A DNA stretch of 64,000 nt, from the NCBI RefSeq assembly GCF_905147045.1, contig NC_065901.1, positions 8,308,001 to 8,372,000 of the forward strand. The letters are read 5' to 3'. Every line of letters starts with the position of its first letter. The first letter of the stretch is position 1. The DNA is from Nymphalis io. Lineage: Eukaryota; Arthropoda; Insecta; Lepidoptera; Nymphalidae. A program made the translations under genes and the position numbers. Below the pieces are notes generated by a model. That model was not told the DNA's origin. It did not search any database and saw nothing but the letters and a program-made list of their open reading frames with translations. Of the stretch, positions 36,697 to 47,440 are shown piece by piece.

Positions 36697-37666
36697 GTAA
36701 TATATTTATTACTTTAATTTATAAAACCTAAATACCCTATTCCTTGAAATTTTTGTTCTAGCATTGTATAAAAATATTAATTATGATCTTATAGTAAAGT
36801 AGACATGTAACTGGACTTCATTGGGGTTCATGAATAAATTATTTACTGTTACTGTTATACAATAAGTAAAATTGACTTTTAGACTTGGTGATAAGTGTGA
36901 AATTATAAAAATATCACAACCAATTAAAAGTCACTGGGCTAAAGAGAAGTGCTTAAACTTAGATGAGTTACTAAGTGATGGTGAGTACAAGGAACAATAC
37001 AGACTAGATATGATCAAATGGAGTGATGAGATGAGAGAACAAGATTATGGATGTTTTTGTAGACAAGCTTGTCAAAATGGTAAATAAATGTTTTATGTTT
37101 TCTTATGATAAATTTGTCTTGAGATTTCCTTAGTAAATTGTGGGTTAAATCAAAGCATACTAATGTCACATTAAATCCTTAAAGATAAATAAAAAAAATC
37201 ATTTATGTTTAAAATAAAATATGTTCAGAAAATATCTATTTTCCCTTGAAACTTTTAAAATAGTTTTAAATAGTTTCAAATTTATTTATAGATACACCAC
37301 AAGCTATAATTAATGTTCTCATAAAATGATTATTTCTTATGTTGTTAATTTGTGTTAATTAACTGTAAAATTAAATTTTCAGCAACAGACAAACCCATAT
37401 GGATTGTCAGTGATATTCGACGGCCAACTGACATACAATGGTTTAAGGAAAATTATGGGCTTTTAATAAAGACAATTAGATTGACAGCCGATGAAGAAAC
37501 AAGAATAGAGAGAGGATTCAAGTTTAAGAGTGGTGTTGACGATGTTGTTTCAGAGTGTGGATTGGATGATTATGATGAATGGGATCTTATTATTGATAAT
37601 GGTAAAGAAAGACAGACTTTAGATAATCAGTTGACTAGTGTTATGGCATTAATAAATAGCTTATGA
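36617..37666 (+). CDS. Pmvk: Phosphomevalonate kinase, complete three-exon gene
   Basis: Animal-type phosphomevalonate kinase (NMP-kinase-like fold, unrelated to the yeast/bacterial GHMP enzyme). It makes diphosphomevalonate from 5-phosphomevalonate and ATP in the mevalonate pathway, which in insects supplies farnesyl diphosphate for juvenile hormone, ubiquinone and prenylation. Exons 36617-36696, 36883-37079 and 37383-37666 join to 561 nt, 186 aa, close to the usual 190. Visible motifs: phosphate-binding loop F-S-G-K-R-K-C-G-K-D (9-18), D-M-I-K-W...D-Y-G-C-F-C-R in exon 2, W-I-V-S-D-I-R-R (99-106), G-V-D-D...S-E-C-G-L-D-D (143-155). Introns of 186 and 303 bp have GT-AG ends and the phases agree. 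The C-terminus is I-N-S-L, not the SRL peroxisomal-type end of the human enzyme, so a cytosolic location is more likely. Identification rests on recalled family sequence and is strong. Confidence 0.95.
36883..37079 (+). CDS. Pmvk: Pmvk exon 2
   Basis: 197 nt between acceptor TTGACTTTTAG and donor GTAAAT. The first base completes an arginine codon and the last base is the first of an alanine codon. It encodes residues 27-92, including Y-K-E-Q-Y-R-L-D-M-I-K-W and F-C-R-Q, matching the middle of the animal enzyme. Confidence 0.95.
37383..37666 (+). CDS. Pmvk: Pmvk exon 3
   Basis: 284 nt from acceptor TTAAATTTTCAG to stop TGA at 37664-37666. It encodes residues 93-186 with the conserved substrate-binding S-D-I-R-R and the acidic S-E-C-G-L-D-D-Y region. 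Confidence 0.95.
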
Positions 37667-37741
37667 TCATGGCTTACTTATAAAGAGGTTTTGGTTCTCT
37701 TAAGTACATGGATATTATGGTGGTAGTATTTTTATTGCTAA

Positions 37742-37747
37742 AATAAA
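37742..37747 (+). terminator. Polyadenylation signal AATAAA for Pmvk (candidate)
   Basis: First AATAAA downstream of the Pmvk stop, 76 bp after it, which would give a very short 3' UTR. Confidence 0.5.
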
Positions 37748-37749
37748 AT

Positions 37750-40700
37750 AACTTTAATTATATCTTCTATAGAATTAAAAAGACTGAAGTGTTTTATATT
37801 TATAATACATGATTTACAGGGAGTTAATAAGCAAAGTGCTAATATAATAAAAAAACAATAGACTTTTGTGTCTTAAAACTATTACACATATTAAAACTAA
37901 ATTATAATGTATTTAAAAATTTTGTTTGATGGGACAATATCAGTTTCCTACTGTCTTATTAATTATTGTTTGTTGAAGTTTTACCCTAACCTTCAATAAT
38001 TGTATGTCACACACAGTTATATTGCCTAATATGTTTACATGCAAATGTGTAACTAAGTGTAGTTTTGTATGTTTAATCTGAAATGAATTCAACTTAACAC
38101 TGCCTTGAGAGTGGGGCGACTGTCATGCACCCGACTCTCGAGTCAAAACATATTTCACCTGAATATTGAAAAGTTCTAATAAAAAGAAGCTAATCTGAAT
38201 AATGAATAGTCTTTAACTTATCAATGTTATATTACTTAATTATTCAATTGTTTGTACAGAAAGATTATATAATTTAAATTATGAAATATCTTATTTAAAT
38301 TGGCAAGGGGTGACCAGTATATGGTTATCACATCGTTGGACTCGAGTAGACTATCAAGTGTGATGTATATTTGTCAAATATATTGAGGCATCTGTATGTT
38401 TTTTAGCAAGTAATTATATTAAAAATTGATTAATGATGAATCTTAATATTGAATAACATACTTTTTATGATTAGTTACCTTGTAGATAGATTTCAGGATT
38501 TTGTTTTTTTCTTAAATTATTTATTATAGATAGTCTCAATCAGATCTTTATTTTATTCAAGATTTAAATTTATTATTAAGTATATTTTCTGTTGTGTCTG
38601 GTTTTAAATAAACATGTATAAAGCATTGCTTAATATCGTTATTACAAATTATTTATAGTTTACTAGTTTTTACGGAAAATTTAAAGTTTTTTTTAAAACA
38701 TACAAGAAACTTACATTTGAAAAATTGTTATTTTTTAATGAGTTCATATTTATAAAAGTGAGTAAAATGCTCGGTAATTGCCATAAAAGCCGACCATAAA
38801 TAAGAACTCAATGAACTAATAAAACGAAAATATTTTAAATTTAGGGATGATTCGAGATTATTCAAAGAGCTTATATTTTATTTTTATTAGATTATTTACA
38901 TAATGAGAAGTAATTTTATGCATCAATCGGCTTGAAATAATTCTGACTCATTGATTATTTGTCTGTTTTTTCATGTTTTATAAATAACTTTGTATTGACC
39001 AATGACGCAAATTGATACGGCTCCTAATATTATTGTTGACGTTTATGCGCCGTTACAGTGCAATTCATAGCAATGTACTGGGCAAGCATATTGGTAAACG
39101 CACTCTCATAGTAATACAGACCGCTATTGGAGACTTCGCTTCGGAACTCAAGACCGAGGTGCTCGCAGAAATGTATTTTTTCTGGATGACTTGTAGGTTA
39201 ATGACTGATTAACGAATTATCAAGGCTCGTTGCCATACACTCAATCAGTCTTCGTACAAAAATAGGAAGTGTATCTTGGGTCCTCTACCTACCTAGGACA
39301 GCCTTAATGATTTTGGTGACGATTCGTCTACACGTGATCGCTGGATGAAGCCCTTACTCTCAGAGCTTGGTTGTTTCGGTGACTACCAGTATTGCAAAGC
39401 AAGGCGGGAGTGATCACGTGACTCAGTGCTATACCCGGCAACGGCAATTGGCGGCTCATTGTAGAGGTAGTAAGGATTCTGCTAGGGAGGCAATAATGCC
39501 TCGAGGCGCAAGCGATTCCAAAAGAATCCACAAATCTCGAATAACTTACTTAATTATTGTTGGAGAGTTTACTTAATTAGTGTGAGAGAGGTTAAAGTAT
39601 TTGTCTTACTACGAAGCATTAATAAAATCAAATTTATAGCCGACATTTGAAATATTTGTCGATTTTGATGTCGTCTGCGAATAGCAATGCTTTAGGTATT
39701 ATTTGTTAAAATATTCAAATTAATTAATTTAACGTCCTCTTGTAATTAGGAACTACACGAACTATTTTCATTTTTTAAGAAAACATTCTGTCTTAATGTT
39801 TGATTGCTTAAATATAGTTATTTCATTAATCATTTTTTTTAAAATACTGTAAAATTATTTATTATAATTATTTATTATAAGTATTATAAAATAATTTATA
39901 AGTTAACATAACTGTTTTCTCAACATATACGACTACGTTACCAAGAAACTTCATAATTAATTTGTTTCATTCGGTTCGATGTTTAAACTAATTTGGACAG
40001 GTTTTAAACGTAGATCTATAACGTGTACGAAAAAATTAAAATTTCAACTTAGCTCGAGGGTTATTGTTAATCCGACCCGATTTCTTAAAATTGTAATCGG
40101 ATCGAGGTTCTTGAAGATCCACTTGTAGATAAATATTTTAAACGTAGGTACTTATATATAAGGGGCGGATGAAATTTGTTAATTTAGCGGATATTATTTG
40201 GGTATTTTTAACATACTTACCATATGTATAGTGCTACTGACTAAATCCAAATATTCACCATGAGAACCCGGAACTATGTTAAGCAGATTAGTGTTTAAAG
40301 CATTATGGTACTCATACGGTATCATCATTTTTTAGTACTAAATATTGAATGATAATAAGTTTAGGCGTTGCCTTATTGTTTAAATTATCTAATATGTCGA
40401 TTGTTTTTATTCCAGCGATTTGTTTTCCTTTGCATTATTATTTATCTCATCGTGTTTTATTGAGAAACAATCCAATGTAGCTGATTTGGTTGGTCTGTTA
40501 GGTATATTTGAATCTTATAATGTTTCGCAGAGTTTTTTATAATCTTACACATGCACCTATTTATTTCACGAATAATAAATGTCAAAGCATTGTCATCAAC
40601 AGTATTTAAACTCCTAATATCACCTTATCACTATTAAAAATGCTTACTCGCCTTGTCTCTGGTGCCTTATATTTATACCTATGTATATGACAAAAAGATT

Positions 40701-40890
40701 TGGTACTGGGTTGTATGTTAAGCTACACTGCGAACTATAATTGTTGGACTGCAGCGTAAAAACTTTAAGTTACGGATTCTCATCGCACGTGCAATGGTTC
40801 TCTATTACTAAATAACTTATGGGCATTTTTCTGTTTTTTTTTTTAAATCTTAAACTGATTTTAAATGTTATAATGGTAATGTTATAACAA
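37750..40890. other. Intergenic DNA downstream of Pmvk
   Basis: AT-rich, no gene recognised. A GC-richer block at about 39000-39540 contains several short frames (up to 69 codons) on both strands that resemble nothing known and may be an old unrecognised repeat. Confidence 0.4.
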
Positions 40891-40894
40891 CCTG

Positions 40895-41125
40895 TAAATG
40901 TAACACTGCTAGGTAAAGGTTTTTCACCTGTTATGGAGACGATTACCACTCTGCCTAAATGTGGGTTGGCAGAATTTCATTACTCTTTCAAATTTCCTCA
41001 CTGCTTGTTGTATGCTTACATTCACCCCGAAAATGATTTGATAAATGAATGATGAATTATAAATACAAATTAAGTACATATGTATAAGTAATACATGGAA
41101 ATCAGCAGCGCTTGTCCAAATTTGA
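40895..41125 (-). mobile_element. Diverged tRNA-derived SINE copy
   Basis: Blocks parallel to the SINE at 61391-61680 appear in the same order and orientation: GGGTTGG-CAGAATTTCAT, AAATTTCCTCACTGCTTG, ACATTCACC-CCGAAAA, GATGAATTATAA...AAATTAAGTACAT and a final GCGCTTGTCC. Many substitutions make this an old copy. The tRNA-like head is not recognisable. Confidence 0.7.
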
Positions 41126-41630
41126 AGCAGCAACAATAATTATTATTAAATCAAATGAGTCATCTGTGTTCGAGTTTATTACGTTACCAATTTAATTGAG
41201 AGTTGTTGGAATAAATTGTCTGAAGGACAGCATGAGTAATCAGTATCAAGTTTTTCAAACCGTTAACTTTGTATGTACTGAACTATTAACTACACTTAAT
41301 CTTATTGTTTCTTTCCTGCTTTGAATGAGGTGTAATGAAATAATTTGCTATAAGCTGCGCGTAAGTACATTATCGCATTAACGATGGGTACAATAATACG
41401 CCTGTTATGCTTATCCTTTAATTTCAAAAAATTAAAATATGGACTCAAAATTAAATTGAAATATGTACCTACTAAACTTTTTTCTTATGGTTATTTGCTA
41501 TTAGTTAACATTAAATTTAAACACGTTATTAGGTATTAATGTTTTTTCTATATCTTCAAAATACCTTCAAATTCAAATTGATATTTTAAAAACTTTACAA
41601 GCTGCCGACTTTTGCTAAGAGATGCCTATA

Positions 41631-41751
41631 ATGGTACTTCTATCTGATTTCGGTCACGGCGGCCATTCTTCATGGAGACGGATCAACGGCACAGATAATT
41701 TTATAGTTCATACGTGCATACGTACGCAAGGATGTAAGAAAGTGGTAAGGA
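41631..41751 (-). mobile_element. SINE family E, part 1 (split by an insertion)
   Basis: Diverged version of the distal half of the SINE at 51557-51886: GATTTCGGTCACGGCGGCCA, then AGATTA/AGATAATTTTATAGTTCATACGTGCATACG. It breaks off where the family B repeat begins and resumes at about 41994. Confidence 0.7.
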
Positions 41752-41993
41752 TTTGTGAGTGCCCGTCTGGGTAGGTACCATCTAGTAGCAGTAAATAGTA
41801 TTATTGTGTTCTGGTTGGAAGTGTGAGAACCTGTGTATCTACAGGTACATCTTTGTTCCCATGTTTGGCGGCGCATTAGTGATGTTAGGAAACGTTAACA
41901 TACTTACAGCGCCAATGTGGGCGGTGTTGACCATTTATCACCAGGTAGCCCATCTGACCGTCCGCCTACACATATTATCAAGGAAAAAGTTTA
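41752..41993 (+). mobile_element. Family B repeat nested inside a SINE
   Basis: TTTGTGAGTGCCCGTCTGGG, a GTATTATTGTGTTCTGG block, GTTTGGCGGCGCATTAGTGATG, GGTGTTGACC and CAGGTAGCCCATCTGACCGTCCGCC, in the same order as at 28975-29216. It interrupts the family E SINE; the 7-bp AAGTGGT occurs near both edges as a possible target duplication. Confidence 0.75.
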
Positions 41994-42112
41994 AGTGGTC
42001 TCCGAGGCACGGTAGTAAACACGGCCAACTTTCAAAATCAATTGAGAGTGGTTTGACAGCATAAATCCGTCATTTTATATTGGCCTGACTTGGGATTTCA
42101 AACCAATAGGTT
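41994..42112 (-). mobile_element. SINE family E, part 2
   Basis: TCTCCGAGGCACGGTAGT, CCAACTTTCA, ATTGAGAG and TATTGGCCTGACTTGGGATTTC continue the family E order seen at 51557-51886. This copy even keeps the TATTGGCCTGAC...TTTCAAACC portion (a B-box-like region) that the 51.6-kb copy has lost. Confidence 0.7.
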
Positions 42113-42335
42113 CAATGGGAATTAACATTAAATTAAATTATGTAGTAGATTGATGAATAATAAAATTATAATTGCATAATATATCGTCACACAGATCAAA
42201 TTGAAGTTTTTTTAAGGTAGTTTGCAAATTGTATTTCAAATTAATATATAATAAAAAATAATTAAGATCAGCTGAACGAGATATGAAATACAATAATTAC
42301 ACGTAAATTATTGTTGACTTTTACGACCTACTAGA

Positions 42336-42375
42336 TGTGTCGCGGCTTCGCCCGAGTGGAATTCGGTTTGTAAGA
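42336..42375 (+). mobile_element. Short LINE-tail-like fragment (GTGTCGCGGCTTCGCCCG)
   Basis: The GTCGCGGCTTCGCCCG word is a recurrent piece of lepidopteran LINE-derived repeats as I recall. Nothing longer of the element can be identified. Confidence 0.4.
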
Positions 42376-42394
42376 TTACATACATACAGATAAG

Positions 42395-42455
42395 AAGCGC
42401 ACGCTTATTATTCTTGCCTGCTTCTTAAGCGTGCGCTTATTATTCTCTCCTGCTT
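42395..42455 (+). repeat. Two tandem copies of a 29-bp unit
   Basis: AAGCGCACGCTTATTATTCT... at 42395-42423 and AAGCGTGCGCTTATTATTCT... at 42427-42455, 32 bp apart, differing at a few bases; each continues to CCTGCTT. Confidence 0.8.
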
Positions 42456-43049
42456 TACTTTACCATTAATAAAATGTAGCTTTTGTTAATTGTGGAGACA
42501 GTAAGTTTCTAACAGTGAAAGAATTATTAAAATCGGGTCAACAGTTTATCGATTACAAACAAACATAAATCTATAATATTAGTACATATGATAAAAAAAT
42601 ACCTAATTTAAATTCACGGTCGAAAACTGTAACTTTTATTAATATTTATATTATAAACGGTCGTATAATACGTACCCAGAAACTAAGTACCACTTGGACT
42701 ACAAAGACTACAAAGTTTTGTTAATTTTTTACGAAGTTTTGAGACAAAACATAATTTATAATATGTAATATTAACCGATTTTACATAAATAAAAGTGAAT
42801 ATAATAAGACAATATTTGTTAAATTTTATTTGCATTTCATTTTAAAAGGTAAAAGTTTAAATGGGGCAAGCATTTTAAACATGAAAGGTTACGTAAAAAG
42901 TTAAGATGCCGAGTTAGGCCTTGATTTATATAAAGGCTTTAGAGATAAAAAGTCTCTGCACTGAACAGTAACCTTCGCTCTATAGGCTTATTTTACTTCA
43001 TGCTAAGATGAGTTTTCCCTGAACCTTCAGCGTCTACGCTGTAATGTCA

Positions 43050-43995
43050 ATTGCGGGTAGTGGTCGGTATGCGAGGACGGGCGTTGCGGTGCGGTAGGCG
43101 CCATCGGGCGGGCGGGCGCCATGCACCTAGGAACTTTTAGTATCGTTCCGAAAACTACCGCTTTTGCGGACAGAGGGAGACGGAGCTAGCGTATATCGTT
43201 TCTCAATCTTCTTTCAACTGTGGAGTCGGTTGTATGTGACGATCGCAGCGACCGATACGGATTCGCAGAACCGCGGTAAGCGAGGTCGCCTACCTACGGC
43301 ACGTCCTCGTATTCGTAGGTCTACGGGTGGAGGGTATCGATGCGGTTGCGCGCGCACGCTCCCGCGTCCCTCGCGTTCGATTTTCCTGTCCGGGTGACGG
43401 TGGCGGCGCGTTGCATAATCGTGCGACGGCACTCCGCGCGCGATCCCGCTCCGAGCGCCCGCCGCGAGCGCGTCACACGCGCAAACACGCGCAACGTCGC
43501 GCCCTTTACGTAACGCGCGACCATCGCGCGCGATCCCGCGACTCATCAACGATCGCCTGAAAGGATAAGGTTTGGAGTGATACACAATAAGTGTGCTTCG
43601 TTTTGGCTTTCAACGCTTCTGGCTTTATATTTGGAGGAGACGGAGCGGCGGGCCGACGGTGGGCCGGTAGGTGTCGCAGTGCGCGCTCTTCTTTGTTCGG
43701 GCGCGTGGTGACGGTGGTGGCGGTGGCGGTGGTGGCGTCGCGTGCTGAATAATTGACGCGGAGGCTGGCCGGTGGCCGCTATCGACCTCGCTCGCGTGAC
43801 TCGAGCGTATTACCCGCGGCAAGGACGCCGCGCTGGCTGCGGCACTGCTCCGCGCCGCTGCCGCCGCCGTCAACGTCGTCCGCCTCGCACGCTCTTCTTG
43901 ACACTATTATGTTATATGTTATTGATTACTATTGTCATATTTGCAACACTACTGAACTAAGCTCTTTATTCTTTAATTTCACCCAACTACACCAG
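43050..43995 (+). promoter_or_regulatory. Orphan CpG island with plus-strand splice donors
   Basis: The most GC-rich segment of the right half, full of CGCG words, with a GGTGGC-type run at about 43707-43735. Two donor-like sites lie on the plus strand: CCGCG|GTAAGC (43275/43276) and a perfect-consensus ACCAG|GTAAGA (43995/43996). Frames of 60-120 codons run on both strands, but they are arginine/alanine-rich by composition and none resembles a known protein. The likeliest reading is the promoter and non-coding first exon of a gene whose coding exons lie beyond the right edge or were too short to recognise. Confidence 0.5.
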
Positions 43996-44820
43996 GTAAG
44001 ATATATTTTAAAACTTTATCTTTATAGCATGTAGTCTTCATATTTATATTAAGAAAACGATTATTGCTCTAATAAACACCAGACCATTTATGATTTTCGT
44101 CAAAAGACTATTCCAGTAGCTGTAATTGTAACGAACCTCCAGGTTCTAAGTTACTTTGTTCTCACAAATTGTCTACACGATAAAAGGGGTCAATATTATT
44201 CCAAGGTGACTTATTTTATAGTTACATAAAAGCTAGAGATATGATAAGAGAAGTAGTGTCCATTACATAATTGGAACTACTTTTAGTTTCAACGGCGAAT
44301 GAATAAGTTAATACTACATTTAAAACAAAAATTATTTGACATTAGGCTGTTTCATCAACGGTATTTTAAAAATTAATGAAGAATCACTTATTTAACTTTT
44401 TCGTAGACCTCGTAGCAAATGCGTAGCGACTCCGTACCATGTAATATTTTATGAATACTACAATAAACAATTATAATAATCATGAAGGTTCACAGATAGT
44501 AGCAAGTAATTAATTTATTTTAATTTAAAAACCTTTTTATTTTAGCTCAAAATACGAAAAGCTATTGCGCAGGTATGTCGCAAAGCAATCGCTGGGTTTG
44601 CTTTATTTACTGGCATGCTATTATTCAACCTTACGACATCATGTTACTATATAGTGCTCCTCCATGAAATTGTTAAATATATAATTTAAATTATGAATAA
44701 AACTTGAATTTTAATAGATCATGTATATATAGCTGACAGATGTATTCTTACGACGTTACCATTTTCATATGGAAACAGCAGTCGAAACATTTATTTTGGG
44801 AAAAAGAAGTTGGTAGGTAC

Positions 44821-44902
44821 TCTAATATATCATAACAACAAATCTATTGTACAGACACAGACACGTATTTAGAATTATATATATATATATAATTAAACGA
44901 TA

Positions 44903-44949
<47 letters not shown>

Positions 44950-45069
44950 GATATAATTATATATATATATATATATATATATAATTATATCGTTTAATTA
45001 TATATATATATATAATTCTAAATACGTGTCTGTGTCTGTACAATAGATTTGTTGTTATGATATATTAGA
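44821..45069. repeat. 249-bp long inverted repeat (palindrome)
   Basis: The left arm from 44821 (TCTAATATATCATAACAACA...) is the exact reverse complement of the right arm ending at 45069. The symmetry holds through ACAGACACAGACACG and AATTAAACGATATAATT, with every checked pair of positions summing to 89890. Arms of about 87 bp enclose an AT-dinucleotide centre containing one extra ATAAACGATATAATT. It is cruciform-prone: either a foldback/MITE-like element or a palindrome made by replication. Confidence 0.92.
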
Positions 45070-47104
45070 TATATATAATATATTAGATATATATAATATA
45101 ACCTATATATATATATATATATATAATATAACTTTGAATATATTTGTATGTTGAACGCTTTAAAGCATAACTTAAAAAAGTTGTAGTGAAAAAAGGATAA
45201 TATATATTTTTTGTAATTCACGAAGTTAATGTCTTCAGAAGTAAAGCTTCGAATATCCTTATTTAAGTTACTGACTTAAAAAATACTCTGGGAGGTTAAA
45301 CACATCATTTATCGGTAATCGTTGTTGGTAAGGATAAATTAAAAATCAAGTCTAATTGAACATGTAAATAATTTAAGAAATATCGAAGTACAAAGACATA
45401 ATAATTTTTCAAACTGAAATACTTTTCAAAATGAATAAAATGAAATGATTTCATGAAAATTCTGTGACGTCATCATTTTTAAAACATTATATTGAGTTGT
45501 AAAGTCCATGACACTTAAAAATAAAAATAATTAAAAATTATATATTTTTATTTCATTACTGAACAGTGTCAATAACGCAATAATAATAATTGTTACCTTC
45601 AATCAAAACTATACTTAAATTTTTATATTTAAACATACATATATTGTACATAGTCTGGCACTTTAAATAAGTCAATCCCATAAAAGTCACTAGAGAGCGT
45701 CTGCTTGTCTACCAGCAAATATGTCGATAATTGGCAAACTAAGGCTGATGTAATACTTATTGTTTTATAATATTATTATTACAATAATTAAGATTTCATA
45801 TATGTATGACAAATAAGTTATTGATTTATGACATTTTAATAATCAGACCAAAAGGTCTAAAATTTCACAATTAATATTTGGACAATAAATTGATGTAATC
45901 TAGAGAGTAAGTCGGGGTCTACGTAATTTCAACGTCTTCAAACTTTCTTAAATAGACCAGAAAAAAAATCACCAAATGAAACTTTTGTTCCTTACTCTTG
46001 CCTCTATAAATTTGGGGCTTAAATGAACGAACTCTAGACTCAATCAACGACACGTCAATCGTAACTATGTAATCATCCTAATATTATAATTCTTCGCCCA
46101 TATCTAATCGATATGACTCTATCTAATAAGCCACGATGACATAATAATCACAGTTCAATAAAAATCAAAGTTAAAAAAGATGAAATAAAACAATTATTTT
46201 GTGTAACAATATTTATCCTTGTAAAAATAATTAATATATTATTTTATAGTGTTTAGGTTGTTAAAAGTCACCGTTAACATTTTCCATTAGCAAAGTAGTT
46301 GCTATCTATTCGGATCGTCAGCGATCAGACAGAAGTAATATTAACTATTAAGTACATAAGTGAAATAACATCCAACTTGAAATTATAGTCATAAGGTGCA
46401 GCTAACTTATTACTAACTAATAATGTTTTCGAGTGTTAGTATTGATTTCTTATTTGAAAAAGTATTAGCACTATTTGCAATTAAATCATTCTATGGGATA
46501 TTTGGTGAATTTCATGAATATCATTAAAAGGTAAGTTAAGAAAGTAGACTCCAGCAAAAGCTGTCCCAAAGATGGATTAGTGCCAGGCAACCGAACATAA
46601 AAGTCTGCCAAAATTATTTTCATACATCGAACCCAAATAAATAGGATGAGCATGAAATGATTGTGATATATATATATCACATACACATATTTGAACCAGA
46701 TGCATTCTCATATTTATTAAAATGTAGTTATGTAACACTTTATAAAATCAAAGCTATTCGATCCATCGTGGGGTGTGGTGTACGAAACAGCCTCAAATAT
46801 GGTTAATCATATTAATGATTTTACATTATGGTGTTTAAGGGAAAGAGAAAAAGGTGTTAAAGGGAAAGAAGATGAATAATAGTATAAATATATCAAGATA
46901 TATTTATAGAATTATTCAACATTTAGGGAACTAGAAGTTTGGAGATGTCTTTAACAACATTTGTATATATATAATAACAGTCAACAATAGTTACATCACA
47001 GTATATTTATCTATACTATAACATTATATAATATTATAAAGATTTGATTGTTTGTAATCGATAAACTCTGGAACTACTGAACCGATTGTAATAATTATTT
47101 CATC
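45070..47104. other. AT-rich intergenic DNA
   Basis: No gene recognised. TATATTAGATATATATAA-type short tandem units continue the AT-rich tract to about 45130. The stretch at 47010-47100 (TATTATAAAGATTTGATTG...GGAACTACTGAACCGATT) resembles a common lepidopteran LINE-derived repeat. Confidence 0.4.
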
Positions 47105-47440
47105 TTATCATCATCATCTGAGGCATTACAGCCGCGGGCCTTGGCCTGGTCCAGTAAATCTCTCCAATCCGATCTATTTGTGGCTTTTGTTCTCCAACTT
47201 GGCACCCCTAAGATCTTGGTGTCCCGTTCGACGCCGTCTTACCATCTGAGCTTGGGCCTGCCTCTACTTCTGCGACCCTCCGGCCGGCCTTCCAAGAGGC
47301 GTTTGGGTACTCTGGCCTCGTCCATTCGTAGTACGTGCCCTGCCCATCGTAGGCGTCCTTTTCGATCGATCTTTATGGTCCTAATAATGTTAGATTCATC
47401 GTACATTTGGTATATATGGAATTTTCGTCTTTTTTTGATG
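47105..47440 (-). mobile_element. 5'-truncated LINE remnant, C-terminal RT region
   Basis: On the minus strand one frame reads RLRWAGHVLRMDEARVPKRL, then EGRPEGRRSRGRPKLRW, a stop, then DGVERDTKILGVPSWRTKA and DWRDLLDQAKARGCNAS. This is the C-terminal tail of an endonuclease/RT LINE of a different subfamily from the 6.3-kb element. It ends in GAT repeats at the left (3') side. ATTTCATC occurs at both edges (47097-47104 and 47441-47448) and is a plausible target duplication. One in-frame stop shows it is dead. The plus-strand 103-codon frame over it is the antisense shadow. Confidence 0.85.

Noticed and set aside
43214..43585. 123-codon minus-strand frame and the overlapping plus-strand frames
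   Set aside because: Several frames are open on both strands because the DNA is extremely GC-rich; no family resemblance.
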